A stretch of 64,000 bases of DNA from Bradyrhizobium erythrophlei (GTDB lineage Bacteria > Pseudomonadota > Alphaproteobacteria > Rhizobiales > Xanthobacteraceae): contig NZ_LT670817.1 in NCBI RefSeq assembly GCF_900129425.1, forward strand, positions 7,068,001-7,132,000. Direction: 5' to 3'. A program made the position numbers and the translations under genes. The notes under the pieces are model-generated. The model had not been told where the DNA came from, made no database searches, and was given only the letters and a program-made list of their open reading frames with translations. How positions within the stretch are numbered: position 1 is the first letter of the stretch; every line of letters begins with the position of its first letter. Shown in pieces: positions 52,938 through 64,000 of the stretch.

Positions 52938-53942
52938 ATGAATTGTGAGACGCCGATGATCAGCAAAAGAGCATTCCTGCATTCGGCGGGGCGCGCCGGA
53001 CTGGCATGGCTCGGTGCCGGATGGACGGCATCGGCCCATGCTGATCGGGCTTACCCGTCCCATCAGGTGCGCTGGATCGTCCCCTACGCGGCTGGCGGCG
53101 CGACCGACGTGCTGTCGCGGCTGATCTGCCAGCACCTGTCGGACCGGCTGGGCCAGCCCTTCGTTGTTGAAAACAAGCCGGGCGCCGGCAGCAACATCGG
53201 CACCCAGGCCGTCATCAACTCGCCTCCGGACGGATATACCCTGCTGCTGACCAGCACGGCCAACGCCATCAACGCGTCGTTCGACCCCGCACTTCCCTAT
53301 GACTTCGCAACGGGCATCATGCCGGTCGCCGGCGTGGCCCGCATCCCGCTGGTGCTGGTGGTCAACAACGACCTTCCGGTCCACAGCGTCGCGGAGTTCA
53401 TCGCCTACGCCAAGGCCAATCCGGGCAGACTGAGCATCGCCTCCTCCGGAATCGGGACCTCGCTGCATCTGTCCGGCGAACTGTTCAAGGCGATGGCCGG
53501 GGTTCAATTCACCCACGTACCCTATCGCGGATCGGCTCCGGGCCTGACCGACGTCATGTCCGGCCAGATCCAGGGCATGTTCGACAACGTCACCTCGTCG
53601 TTCGAACTGGTGCGAACGGGAAAGCTGCGCGCGCTCGGCGTGACCACGCGGGATCGCTCGGACACGTTGCCCGATGTGCCGCCGATCGGCGATACGCTGC
53701 CCGGTTATGAAACCAGTTCGTTCTACGGCGTCGGCGGTCCGCACGACACGCCGCGGGAAATCGTCGATCTCCTGAACAGGGAAATCAACGCGGCGTTCGC
53801 CGACCCCGCCATCAAGGCGCGGCTCGGCGAACTCGGCGCCATTCCGATCACGGGCAACGCCAGGCAATTCGCCGCCATGCTGGCTGCAGAAACCGAGCGT
53901 TGGCGCAAGGTCGTGGAGATGTCGGGACAGAAGAAGGAGTGA
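52938..53942 (+). CDS. Bug/TctC-type periplasmic solute receptor
   Basis: A 334-residue exported receptor (signal peptide with LHSAGRAGLAWLGAGWTASAHA). The fold features are YPSHQVRWIVPYAAGGATDVLSRLICQHLSDRLGQPFVVENKPGAGSNIGTQAV and VPYRGSAPGLTDVMSGQIQGMFDN, which are TctC/Bug signatures for carboxylate binding. No TctA/TctB permease genes are adjacent, the usual orphan state of this family. In-frame ATG 52956 (MISKRAFL) is an alternative start. Confidence 0.92.
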   Translation: MNCETPMISKRAFLHSAGRAGLAWLGAGWTASAHADRAYPSHQVRWIVPYAAGGATDVLSRLICQHLSDRLGQPFVVENKPGAGSNIGTQAVINSPPDGYTLLLTSTANAINASFDPALPYDFATGIMPVAGVARIPLVLVVNNDLPVHSVAEFIAYAKANPGRLSIASSGIGTSLHLSGELFKAMAGVQFTHVPYRGSAPGLTDVMSGQIQGMFDNVTSSFELVRTGKLRALGVTTRDRSDTLPDVPPIGDTLPGYETSSFYGVGGPHDTPREIVDLLNREINAAFADPAIKARLGELGAIPITGNARQFAAMLAAETERWRKVVEMSGQKKE

Positions 53943-53966
53943 CGTCTCACCTCGATCGGTCTCCGT

Positions 53967-55826
53967 CTATTCATGCGCGAGGGTCTGGCGCTCCAGGTAG
54001 GCGGGAGTTCCCCGCTTATAGGCGTCCTTGACCCAGGCGTCCCTGGTCTTCTTGAGCGTGAACGTCTGCTCGATCCGCTTGGCGGCCGCTGGCGGCAGTG
54101 CCTTCTTCTTCGAGACGCGCGATCCGGATTTCGAGGGTTTGGCGGCCGCGGGGTGCGCGATGTTCCAGAGCGCACGTGCCCGGTAATGCTCGTAAATCCG
54201 CATGAATTCCGCGAGATAGGTTCGCGCCAGCGCAGTGCTGCCGGTAATCTCAAGCAAATTCTCGTCGTTATGATTGGTTGAGTTTTTGCTCAAATTGGCA
54301 GAGCCGGTGTAGATCGTCGGCTGGTCCGTATCGGCATCGATGATGATGAACTTGTGATGGATATGGACAGCCGGTGGTCCGCCCTTTTTACCGGACTTTG
54401 GCGGCGGCAGCGTCGAGCGACTGCTGAGATCGACCGTGCTGAACTCCGGAAGAAAGCCCGCAGGCGTGTCTCCGGGACGGAAATAGGAATAGGCAAGAAC
54501 TTTCTTGTCTTTGCGCGAGCGATTGAACAGCTCCACTTTCACGGTTGTCGCCTCGGAGGGCGCACGCGGCGCTTCGCCGGAGTCCGAAAGATTGTCCTTT
54601 TTCGCCGCTTTCGATTTAGAGGGGTCGGAGATGCTGTTCAGCATGCCATAGAGCAGCTTCCCCCGGTCTCCCGTTGCGAGAAGCGCGCGGATCAGCTGAG
54701 GGTCGGTCGGATCGAACATACAAAACGCCACGGAGCTTTTGGCGGCCTTGACTGCCTTGACGACCGTGTCGATCGAGACCCGTTTATTGGCCGGCTCGGG
54801 AGAGAAGAATAACCTGACGGTTGCGCTGCCGATCTTGATCGGCTTCGACCACGCCGCCCCGGCCGCCGTGTTGGCCACCGTCGGATCGCCGCGCAGCAGC
54901 AGCTGGCGCTTCGAATAGAGCTGCGCAAGCTGCTGCGAATTGAAAATGTGGAGCAGGTTCGCCTGGCAGGTCAGGCCTTCAGGGGTAAAATTGGCCGAGC
55001 CCATCAGCACGCGTCCGTTCTTGACATCGACCAGGAACTTGTCGTGCATGATGTTGGTTTTGGATCGCCCCTTCCCCTCGAAGCTGGCGGACTTCAATTG
55101 CTTGATGGCGGGCGCGTCGGTCTGGTCATTCTTGCGATCCTCGTAAATCAGCGAGAGCTTGCCCTTGAAGCCTTTCAACGACGGCATCACCCATTCCTTG
55201 TCGGTCAGATGATAGATCGCGCCATTGACCTCATTGGCCTTGGCGAGAATTTTGGGGAAAGCAGTCTGCAGGCCGTTGGCCAGCCATTTCATGACATCGT
55301 CGATCTGCTTTTCCGGATCGGGAAATTCGCGCTTAAAGGCTTGCGAGCTCACGACGGCCCGATTGAACCACGTTGAAATTCCATCTTCCTCCACGTTCGG
55401 AAGCCGCACCGTGACGGTCGTCGCGGCTTCTGCAACAGCCGCAAGGTCGTTGGGACCGGTGCCGCGAACGGGGGTTATCGTGTAGGTAAAGGTCTTGCCG
55501 CGATCGGCATCGTTGATGCCGGCGTCCCACCACATGAATTTTTGGAACGGCGCGAGATTGCTGGGCAGCGGAGCACTGTCTTCGGTTGGGGCCGAGAACG
55601 AGATTTTGTTGACAAGGTAGCCGTCCTTCTCGCCCGGATGAAAACCGGGAGCGCGCAAGATGGAAAAGCCCAGAAAATCGCCGAATTTGGCGCCGTCGGG
55701 CCAATCCATCGCCAGCAGTACAAGCGTCGGCGAGGTATAGGCGCGCGCAAGAACCCCCCCTTTGGGTGCGACGACGGAAGCCTTGCCGGCACGTGATTTC
55801 TTCGCAACGCGTGATTTCTTCGCCAT
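53967..55826 (-). CDS. Phospholipase-D-like protein with two HKD sites
   Basis: A 619-residue protein without a signal peptide. The N-terminus is Lys/Arg-rich (MAKKSRVAKKSRAGK), then an Fn3-like beta domain (to about residue 145). PLD domain 1 has the HDK motif at 261-263 followed by VLMGSANFTPEGL; its spacing is one residue short of HxKx4D. PLD domain 2 has the canonical HHKFIIID at 490-497 with GSANLSKNSTNHNDENLLEI. The C-terminus is again Lys-rich. It could be a nuclease or phospholipase; basic tails favour nucleic acid or membrane binding. Convergent with the Bug gene by 25 bp. Confidence 0.85.
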   Translation of the reverse strand: MAKKSRVAKKSRAGKASVVAPKGGVLARAYTSPTLVLLAMDWPDGAKFGDFLGFSILRAPGFHPGEKDGYLVNKISFSAPTEDSAPLPSNLAPFQKFMWWDAGINDADRGKTFTYTITPVRGTGPNDLAAVAEAATTVTVRLPNVEEDGISTWFNRAVVSSQAFKREFPDPEKQIDDVMKWLANGLQTAFPKILAKANEVNGAIYHLTDKEWVMPSLKGFKGKLSLIYEDRKNDQTDAPAIKQLKSASFEGKGRSKTNIMHDKFLVDVKNGRVLMGSANFTPEGLTCQANLLHIFNSQQLAQLYSKRQLLLRGDPTVANTAAGAAWSKPIKIGSATVRLFFSPEPANKRVSIDTVVKAVKAAKSSVAFCMFDPTDPQLIRALLATGDRGKLLYGMLNSISDPSKSKAAKKDNLSDSGEAPRAPSEATTVKVELFNRSRKDKKVLAYSYFRPGDTPAGFLPEFSTVDLSSRSTLPPPKSGKKGGPPAVHIHHKFIIIDADTDQPTIYTGSANLSKNSTNHNDENLLEITGSTALARTYLAEFMRIYEHYRARALWNIAHPAAAKPSKSGSRVSKKKALPPAAAKRIEQTFTLKKTRDAWVKDAYKRGTPAYLERQTLAHE

Positions 55827-56105
55827 TGTTGGCTCCTGAAATGGTGTGACCCGCGGCTACGGTCGATCCTCGACGAAAGCTATCTCGACTTGACGACCAA
55901 GTGGCATTTGCAAAAAAACTGTGTCTTAAGCGACACGTTATGCTCCAATACAATCACAAATTGTACATTGCCGCCATCGAAAATTATGGCGGCCGCTCCG
56001 GCGTTCGAGGGCCGATGCCGCAGGCTCAACGAAGCCGAAGACGAAACCCGGATCGGCCTTGACCTTTGTCAACCGCCTCCCAATTCAGCCGGGCAGGTAG
56101 ATCAA

Positions 56106-56594
56106 ATGATCAAGCGCAGCGACCCTTGGCACAGCCGCTCCATCGTCAGCAGGTGGGCGCATGTCCTGGAACGGATCGGGCTCGCCCTGACCGGAACCTC
56201 GTGCGGGCTGTTTGTCGCTGTGCATGTCGGAAGGGCCGACATCGAGCTGATCGGTTCGGCTGCCGCCGTCCTGGCTATGATGGTTTACGGGGCCGCCGGC
56301 TTCTATCTCGGAATCGACATGCCACCGGCTCCTCCCGATCACCGAATGCACCTGCCGCTGCGGCGCGGGCCAGGTTCCCGGGCGGATACCGTGGAACTGC
56401 TCAGCGCGGCCGGTACTTTCCTCGCGGCGGTGGCGGCGGTGGTGTCCGTTTCCAGCATTATTCTCGACGAGACGGCAAGCGCACGCTCGGTCCTGCTGCT
56501 CGGTTTCGGCTGGGCGATCGGCACCACCATGCAGATTGCCGCCGGCATCATTGCGCGAATCCGGGCCGACGCCGATGCTTCCGCGACATCCTAG
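56106..56594 (+). CDS. Four-helix membrane protein, unknown function
   Basis: A 162-residue protein with four hydrophobic stretches (LALTGTSCGLFVAVHV; LIGSAAAVLAMMVYGAAGFYLGI; FLAAVAAVVSVSSIILDET; LLLGFGWAIGTTMQIAAGIIARI). The pattern is like small integral-membrane proteins of unknown role. ATG 56106 is chosen over 55890 because the earlier part has no consistent features. Confidence 0.6.
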   Translation: MIKRSDPWHSRSIVSRWAHVLERIGLALTGTSCGLFVAVHVGRADIELIGSAAAVLAMMVYGAAGFYLGIDMPPAPPDHRMHLPLRRGPGSRADTVELLSAAGTFLAAVAAVVSVSSIILDETASARSVLLLGFGWAIGTTMQIAAGIIARIRADADASATS

Positions 56595-56730
56595 CACTGC
56601 CATGCCGCAGCCCCACTTATTCCCTCCTGATTGACGGGCGCGGGCGTAGAACTATTCTCGCAGGCGCTTGATGATCTTGCATGGCGTTCCGAAAATAGAC
56701 CCGGTCGTTTCGAATAACGGGAGAGAACAA

Positions 56731-57138
56731 ATGTCGACGAAGAATCCCGTCAACTGGATGCTGTCCGAGGCGATCGATTCGCTGGCACGCGCCGAACGGT
56801 TGCATCAGCAGTTCTTCAGCTTGCAATCGAGAGCCGGCATGCGGGAACCCAGTTGGGAACCTCCGATCGATGTGCTGGAGACCGACAGCGAGTTCCTCAT
56901 TCTCGTGGCGCTGCCCGGCGTCGATCCTGAAGAGGTCGAAGCCATCATCGATGACGGGACCCTTGTCATCAGCGGACGCCGTGTGCTGCCGGCGGAGTTG
57001 CGCGATGCCAGGATTCACCGGCTTGAACTCCCGCAAGGCCGTTTCGAACGCCGCATTGCACTGCCCCCAGGCCGTTATGCCGTCAGCCGCTTCGCAACGA
57101 ACGGGTGCATCGGGTTGCGCCTGTCAAAATCCGTGTGA
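56731..57138 (+). CDS. Hsp20-family small heat-shock protein
   Basis: A 135-residue chaperone with the alpha-crystallin domain: WEPPIDVLETDSEFLILVALPGVDPEEVEAIIDDGTLVISGRRVLP then RIHRLELPQGRFERRIALPPGRYAVSRFATNGCIGLRLSK. The C-terminal IxI tail is missing. ATG 56731 follows GGGAGAG. The upstream CTTGAT (56667) and CCGAAAAT (56689) might be a weak RpoH-type promoter. The lon gene begins 8 bp after its stop. Confidence 0.88.
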   Translation: MSTKNPVNWMLSEAIDSLARAERLHQQFFSLQSRAGMREPSWEPPIDVLETDSEFLILVALPGVDPEEVEAIIDDGTLVISGRRVLPAELRDARIHRLELPQGRFERRIALPPGRYAVSRFATNGCIGLRLSKSV

Positions 57139-57146
57139 GGATGGTC

Positions 57147-59552
<2,406 letters not shown>

Positions 59553-59591
59553 AATAATAGCCGGACCTGCGAGCGATTGTAATACGGTGCT

Positions 59592-61349
59592 TCAGAGCGT
59601 CTTCAGATACTCGACGATCGCCCGGCGGTCGTCCTCGCTGAGATTTGTCCCGGCGGTATGCCCGCCGTTTCCGTTGCCGTTGGCATTGGCGGGATCGGCT
59701 ACAAAATTACCGTTCTTGAACGGCGACTGATCGGTCGCATAGCCGACGTTTTTCGGATCGAACAGCCGGCTTCCCACCATGAAACTGGATTTGCGTTGGT
59801 TGGGTGGGGTCAGCAGTTCCCAGAGGTTCGGCACCGAGCCGTTGTGAAGATAGGGCGCGGTCGCCCAGATGCCGTGCAAGACGCGCGCCTCATAAGCGCC
59901 CTTCGGGGCGTCCGGGGGCACACGGAACAGCTCGCTGAGGTTTTCCCTGACAAAGCTCGCCTTCTCGACGGGAGAGGCGGAGCTCTTTCCCGCCTTTGCC
60001 AAATCCAGGGCGATCGCGTCCCGAATTCCGCTCTGGTTTTTCAGGGCCGCGTCCAGAAGGCTGCCCACCACCGAATTGGCGAGGACTTCGGTGGCCTTGG
60101 CGGGATTTTTTAACCGGGCGCCAATCGGTCTCGGCATCAGCGAGCCCTCGAGCTTTCCGGAATCGACTGTCCGGTTCGCCGCGTTGTCCGCTACCTTGGT
60201 GTCGGTGCCGACCGACTGGACCGGGGTGGCCCACGCGTCCAGCACGATTTTCGAGTCGTGCTCGCCGTGACAGCCGCCGCAATTGGTCTCGAACAGCGGT
60301 TTGCCGCGCGCGGCGAGCGCATCGTCGATGGGAAAGATATCGCGCGGCCATGGCGGCGGCTTCAGCGCCACTATTTTCTCTTCCAGCGTCTGCAGGCCGG
60401 CAAAATCCGCGGAATTGTGATCATACAGAATGATCGGGACAGGAATCGCTGGAATTCGTTTCGGGCTAAACTCTCCGAAGACGCCGAACATCTCGCCGGT
60501 ATTTCGCGCCAGCGCGTGGATGTACAATCCGTTTTCGACACTGCCGGTCCACTGCGTGTGATCCTGCTTCGACACATTCCACAGGAACGGATAGCTCACC
60601 GGCGCATCGGCGATCGCGAAATTCTGCGGCAGTCCGAGCCCGCGCACGGCGACGCGATTGAAGATCATGTTGAACGCGTCCAGCCGCCCCGGCCCCCACG
60701 GCGTCGGCGGCAGGCTCTTGTCCATGAATTCGCCGAATTGCGCGACCCAGGCGTCGAAGTCCGTTTTCAGCGTGGCCGCTTTGGCGGCGGAAAACTTCGG
60801 ACCCAGCACCGTTTTGGCGAAGGTGTCGAACCGCGCGGCGTCGCGCGATGTCGCGCGTGTGGCCGCGAGCAGATCCGTCATGAACAGTTGAAAATCCGCA
60901 TTGGCCGGCGCGCCGTCGAGGCGCAGTTGATGGATCGTACCGTCCTTCTGATATTCAAGCTGTCCGGTGTGGCAGGCGGCGCAGGTCATGCCGAGTTGAG
61001 GCGGCGACGGCCGTTCGTCGACGACAAAGCCGACCGGCAGGTTCTTGCTGGAACCAGTGTTAGGAAGGTAGCCGTAGCGCTGCAACTGGTCGGCGCCGAA
61101 CGGCGCGTCCACGTCGAGCCGGCGCAACGCCTTGAACCAATCATAAGGAATCATGCGCGAGCCTTGCGACGTCGTGTAGAAGGCCTCGCGGTCGGCGGTC
61201 GACCATCCCTGATCGGCGAAAGTTAGTTGGGGAGTTGGCGATGCCGGCGCGGTCTGCTGCGCCGGCGCGCGATCGGTCCAGGAGAGCAGTACAACCGCCA
61301 CGAATGCAGATGCGACGAATCGAATCAACTTCAATTCGAACCGGTTCAT
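59592..61349 (-). CDS. Periplasmic di-heme cytochrome c (cytochrome peroxidase/RoxA-like)
   Basis: A 585-residue secreted protein. Signal peptide FVASAFVAVVLLSWTDRAPAQQ; heme sites CAACH at 123-127 and CGGCH at 357-361; distal features include DRREAFYTTSQGSRMIPYDWF and LHGIWATAPYLHNGSVPNLWELL, the c-terminal motif of MauG/peroxidase-like di-heme proteins. It could be a peroxidase or oxygenase. It is convergent with lon. No redox partner is adjacent. Confidence 0.85.
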   Translation of the reverse strand: MNRFELKLIRFVASAFVAVVLLSWTDRAPAQQTAPASPTPQLTFADQGWSTADREAFYTTSQGSRMIPYDWFKALRRLDVDAPFGADQLQRYGYLPNTGSSKNLPVGFVVDERPSPPQLGMTCAACHTGQLEYQKDGTIHQLRLDGAPANADFQLFMTDLLAATRATSRDAARFDTFAKTVLGPKFSAAKAATLKTDFDAWVAQFGEFMDKSLPPTPWGPGRLDAFNMIFNRVAVRGLGLPQNFAIADAPVSYPFLWNVSKQDHTQWTGSVENGLYIHALARNTGEMFGVFGEFSPKRIPAIPVPIILYDHNSADFAGLQTLEEKIVALKPPPWPRDIFPIDDALAARGKPLFETNCGGCHGEHDSKIVLDAWATPVQSVGTDTKVADNAANRTVDSGKLEGSLMPRPIGARLKNPAKATEVLANSVVGSLLDAALKNQSGIRDAIALDLAKAGKSSASPVEKASFVRENLSELFRVPPDAPKGAYEARVLHGIWATAPYLHNGSVPNLWELLTPPNQRKSSFMVGSRLFDPKNVGYATDQSPFKNGNFVADPANANGNGNGGHTAGTNLSEDDRRAIVEYLKTL

Positions 61350-61532
61350 GCCAACCCCGCCCAGCCGCTGTCAGGCCTGGCAGGATGCGACGTTCGTGCT
61401 GCAATGTCTAGCTGTGTTGTTTCAGAACAACCCGCGGTGCAGAATTCGAAGAATCGCCGCTGCGCGGTGGGTACCGATCTCTGGCAAATGCGATGGCGAC
61501 GCCGGAGCCTACCCCAAACCGCGCCGCCGCGA

Positions 61533-62843
61533 TCATGCCAGCCGGCCCGCGGGCGCCTGCTGGCCTCCTTCGTCATGAACGGTTACGCCCTCACCGGCTG
61601 TCTCGCCCAGCTCGATGCCGGTGGTTTCCGGCAGCAGCGCGGCGGACAATATCACCATGGCATAACCAACGCCGGACACCATGGCGATCGCCAGCGGCAG
61701 AGAGGTGCCATCGCTGCTCAGCCATCCCACCGACAGCGGGAAGAACGAACCGATGACACGGCCCGCGTTGTAGGACACGCCATAGCCGGTTGCGCGCACG
61801 TCGTTCGGATACGACTCCGAGATAGTTGCGCCGATGCCGGAGAACACGCCTTGCATCAATATCCCGAGCGGAAAGCCGAGGAAAAGCATCGACGTATTGG
61901 AGACGGGGATCACCATATACGCCAGCGCCATCGCGAAGGCGCCGGCCGCGAAGACAATATAGGTCAGGCGGCGGCCCCAGCGGTCCGTGGCGTAGGCGCC
62001 GGCCACGTAGCCGACAAAGGAACCGAGGATGGTCACGACCAGGTACGAACTGGTGCCGAAGACGGACAAGCCGCGCTCGGTCTTCAGGAAGGTCGGCAGC
62101 CAGGTGGCGATCGCGTAATACGCTCCCAGCATGCCGCCGGACAACAGGCTGCACAGCACCGTCTTGCTCAGCAGCGGTTTGCGGAACAGGCGCGCGAAGG
62201 CCTGAGCCGGCGACGGTCCGTTCTGCCGCGCGCGGCTCCTGAGAAACAGCTCGGGCTCTTCCAGATTGCGGCGCAAATATACCACGACCAACGCCGGCAG
62301 GATGCCGAGAAAGAAGCAAACCCGCCAGGCAATCTCCGGCGCAAATAAGCTGAAGGTGATCGCATAGGCGATCGCGGCGGCGGCCCAGCCGAACGAATAG
62401 CTGCTCGCGGTGAAGCCGGAATATTTGCCTCGGTGCGCGGGATTGCGGATCATCTCCGTCACCAGCACCATGCACAGCGACGATTCACCGCCGAAGCCCA
62501 GCCCCTGGATGGTGCGGAAGATCAGAAGCTGCGCGGGCGAATTGGCCATGCCGCACAGGAAACAAGACACCGCGAACACGATGATCGTCCAGCGCAGCAC
62601 GCGCACGCGACCGTAATGGTCCGCCAGCAGCCCCGCACCGATCGCGCCCACGAGCGACGATACCAGCGTCCACGTGACGATGGCGCCCGCCAGCGATTTG
62701 CTCATGCCCCACTGCGCAAGCAGCGTGGAGATCAAGAACGAATAGATCATGAAATCGAACACGTCGACCGCATGTCCGAGGAACGCGCCATAGAAGCCCT
62801 TGCGTTCCATGCGCGACAGCTCTTTGAACCAATCCAGCATCAT
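61533..62843 (-). CDS. MFS carboxylate/aromatic acid transporter
   Basis: A 436-residue 12-helix transporter. The GLLADHYGRVRVLRW motif between helices 2 and 3 and the matching YATDRWGRRLTY motif between helices 8 and 9 are MFS signatures. MGMGYAF-type first helix replaced here by FLGHAVDVFDFMIYSFLI, typical of sialate/aromatic-acid (SHS/AAHS) members. AAGGAGCT precedes ATG 62843. It lies 29 bp downstream of the amidase gene, so the pair may import and hydrolyse one amide. A 536-residue frame with an N-terminal extension is rejected. Confidence 0.9.
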   Translation of the reverse strand: MMLDWFKELSRMERKGFYGAFLGHAVDVFDFMIYSFLISTLLAQWGMSKSLAGAIVTWTLVSSLVGAIGAGLLADHYGRVRVLRWTIIVFAVSCFLCGMANSPAQLLIFRTIQGLGFGGESSLCMVLVTEMIRNPAHRGKYSGFTASSYSFGWAAAAIAYAITFSLFAPEIAWRVCFFLGILPALVVVYLRRNLEEPELFLRSRARQNGPSPAQAFARLFRKPLLSKTVLCSLLSGGMLGAYYAIATWLPTFLKTERGLSVFGTSSYLVVTILGSFVGYVAGAYATDRWGRRLTYIVFAAGAFAMALAYMVIPVSNTSMLFLGFPLGILMQGVFSGIGATISESYPNDVRATGYGVSYNAGRVIGSFFPLSVGWLSSDGTSLPLAIAMVSGVGYAMVILSAALLPETTGIELGETAGEGVTVHDEGGQQAPAGRLA

Positions 62844-62872
62844 AGCTCCTTCCTTGCGGTTGTGCGTGGGCC

Positions 62873-64000
62873 TCACTGGCCGTGAACGTCTTGCGCCGGC
62901 GGCGTGACTGCTGGCGGCGGCTGGAATGCGTGACCGTGACTCTCCAGCAGCTGGGCAAAGCGCAGCGACGTCAGATCGCCAAAGCGCGGAGCGACGATCT
63001 GCACGCCGACCGGCAGTCCGCTGCGCCCCGGCCCGATCGGCGCCATGGTCGACGGCAGACCGCACAGGCCGGAATACCCGGCCCAGAACAACTGGGTCGT
63101 CATCGGCTGCGGGTTGCCGTTGACGGACAGCACGCGCTGCCACGGCTCGCCCGCTTCGTTGAGCGGGAACGCGCTAGTGGCGGCGGCCGGGCACAGCAGC
63201 ACATCGTAGTCGCAAAAGAACTGTTGCCATGCCCGCGCGAAGCGCCTGCGCGCCGCCTGCAGCTGCAGCCAGCGCCGGTGGTGCATGCCGGCGCCGACGA
63301 ATTGCAGGGCCGCATAGCTACGGTCGGTGGACGACGGATCCGCTCGCTCGAGCGTGGCGGCAAAGGCTGTGTCGTCCATGTAGATGGAAGTGGTGGCTCG
63401 GAGCAGCAGGATATAGACGTGCCACAGCTCGACGGCATCGATGTCGGGACGCGCCTGCCAGCTGACCTTGGCATTCTGACTCTCCAGCCAGCGTCCGAGC
63501 GCTTCGATGGTCTCGCTCACTTCCGCGTCCACCTCGGCGAAGGGGTGGCTGGGGAGCACGGCAACGCGGAACGTACTCAACGCCGCATGCGCGCAGCGCG
63601 GCAGAGTCAGCTGGTAGGCCAGCGCCTCGTCCGCCTCGGGCCCGGCAATGGTCTGGAGCACAGATTCGAGGTCGTGCGCGCTGCGGGCCACCGGTCCGGC
63701 AACGTTGACGTCCTGGGCGGCGAACCCGGGGGCCGCGGTTCCGTGGCCCGTCAACGGCACGATGCCGAGACTGCTCTTGTGCGAGAACACACCGCAGTAA
63801 TGCGCCGGATTGCGCAGCGACGAACCGATGTCCGAGCCGATGTCGAAAAAGCTCATACCCGCGCACACGGCCGCTGCGCTACCTCCCGACGATCCGCCCG
63901 GCGTCCGGCTCGGGTCGCGCGGATTGCGGGTCGTGCCATAGAGGGCGTTGTAAGTCTGCCAGTCGCGCAGGCCGAGGGGCACGTTGGTTTTGCCGAGCAG
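62873..64000 (-). CDS. Amidase signature family hydrolase (partial)
   Basis: The 375 codons in the window lack the N-terminus, which lies beyond base 64000. The Ser-cisSer-Lys hydrolase motifs are present: TPGGSSGGSAAAVCAGMSFFDIGSDIGSSLRNPAHYCGVFSHKSS. The catalytic Lys should be in the missing part. The C-terminal domain has PSTMAPIGPGRSGLPVGVQIVAPRFGD. It could hydrolyse an amide imported by the MFS protein downstream. Confidence 0.9.
   Translation of the reverse strand: MLGKTNVPLGLRDWQTYNALYGTTRNPRDPSRTPGGSSGGSAAAVCAGMSFFDIGSDIGSSLRNPAHYCGVFSHKSSLGIVPLTGHGTAAPGFAAQDVNVAGPVARSAHDLESVLQTIAGPEADEALAYQLTLPRCAHAALSTFRVAVLPSHPFAEVDAEVSETIEALGRWLESQNAKVSWQARPDIDAVELWHVYILLLRATTSIYMDDTAFAATLERADPSSTDRSYAALQFVGAGMHHRRWLQLQAARRRFARAWQQFFCDYDVLLCPAAATSAFPLNEAGEPWQRVLSVNGNPQPMTTQLFWAGYSGLCGLPSTMAPIGPGRSGLPVGVQIVAPRFGDLTSLRFAQLLESHGHAFQPPPAVTPPAQDVHGQ

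Overview
The window is GC-rich alphaproteobacterial chromosome, most likely Bradyrhizobium or a close Nitrobacteraceae relative (Rhodopseudomonas, Afipia). The evidence is the protein set (homospermidine synthase with a eukaryote-fold ornithine decarboxylase, a Zur-type zinc operon, DUF1007, amplified ABC_sub_bind receptors) and many dispersed palindromic intergenic repeats of the kind I associate with that family. No rRNA, tRNA, CRISPR array or origin was seen.

Layout. 0-12.4 kb is housekeeping: the end of gltB, gltD, a PAS hybrid histidine kinase, an outer-membrane barrel protein, kdsD (KDO synthesis), an SPFH/NfeD membrane pair split by an IS481-family insertion, ferrochelatase and a MAPEG protein. 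12.4-22.8 kb is a low-order accessory region. It holds relics (terpene synthase, FAD oxidase, haloacid dehalogenase, nuclease, ABC receptor, nickel exporter) around three intact genes: a Cache-type adenylate cyclase, a secreted phosphoesterase and a TPR-sulfotransferase. It is bracketed by a 31-bp and a 117-bp direct repeat. 22.8-25.6 kb carries DUF1007 and an M3 peptidase.

25.7-30.7 kb is a polyamine locus: a structured leader (candidate speF RNA), ornithine decarboxylase, GNAT, a tiny membrane protein, RidA and homospermidine synthase. 30.8-36.3 kb is a zinc-homeostasis region on the minus strand. A palindromic Zur-like box precedes a His-rich small membrane protein, znuC and znuB; then come znuA, a COG0523 GTPase and an overlapping beta-propeller protein. 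36.5-43 kb carries sodB, GNAT, DUF2147, a cyclase-like DUF3095 protein beside a patatin lipase, and htpG. 43.1-44.7 kb is ccmA-ccmB, not followed by ccmC. 44.7-49 kb is an acyl-activation cluster (FATP-type ligase, ACP, second adenylate-forming enzyme, SDR) next to an orphan RND pump. 49-64 kb ends with a Bug-type receptor, a two-HKD phospholipase-D-like protein, an Hsp20-Lon heat-shock pair, a diheme cytochrome, an MFS transporter and a partial amidase.

No wholly new system can be proven from sequence alone. The best candidates for follow-up are the DUF3095-patatin pair, the His-rich protein at the head of the zinc operon, the acyl-activation cluster, and the repeat-bracketed relic region.
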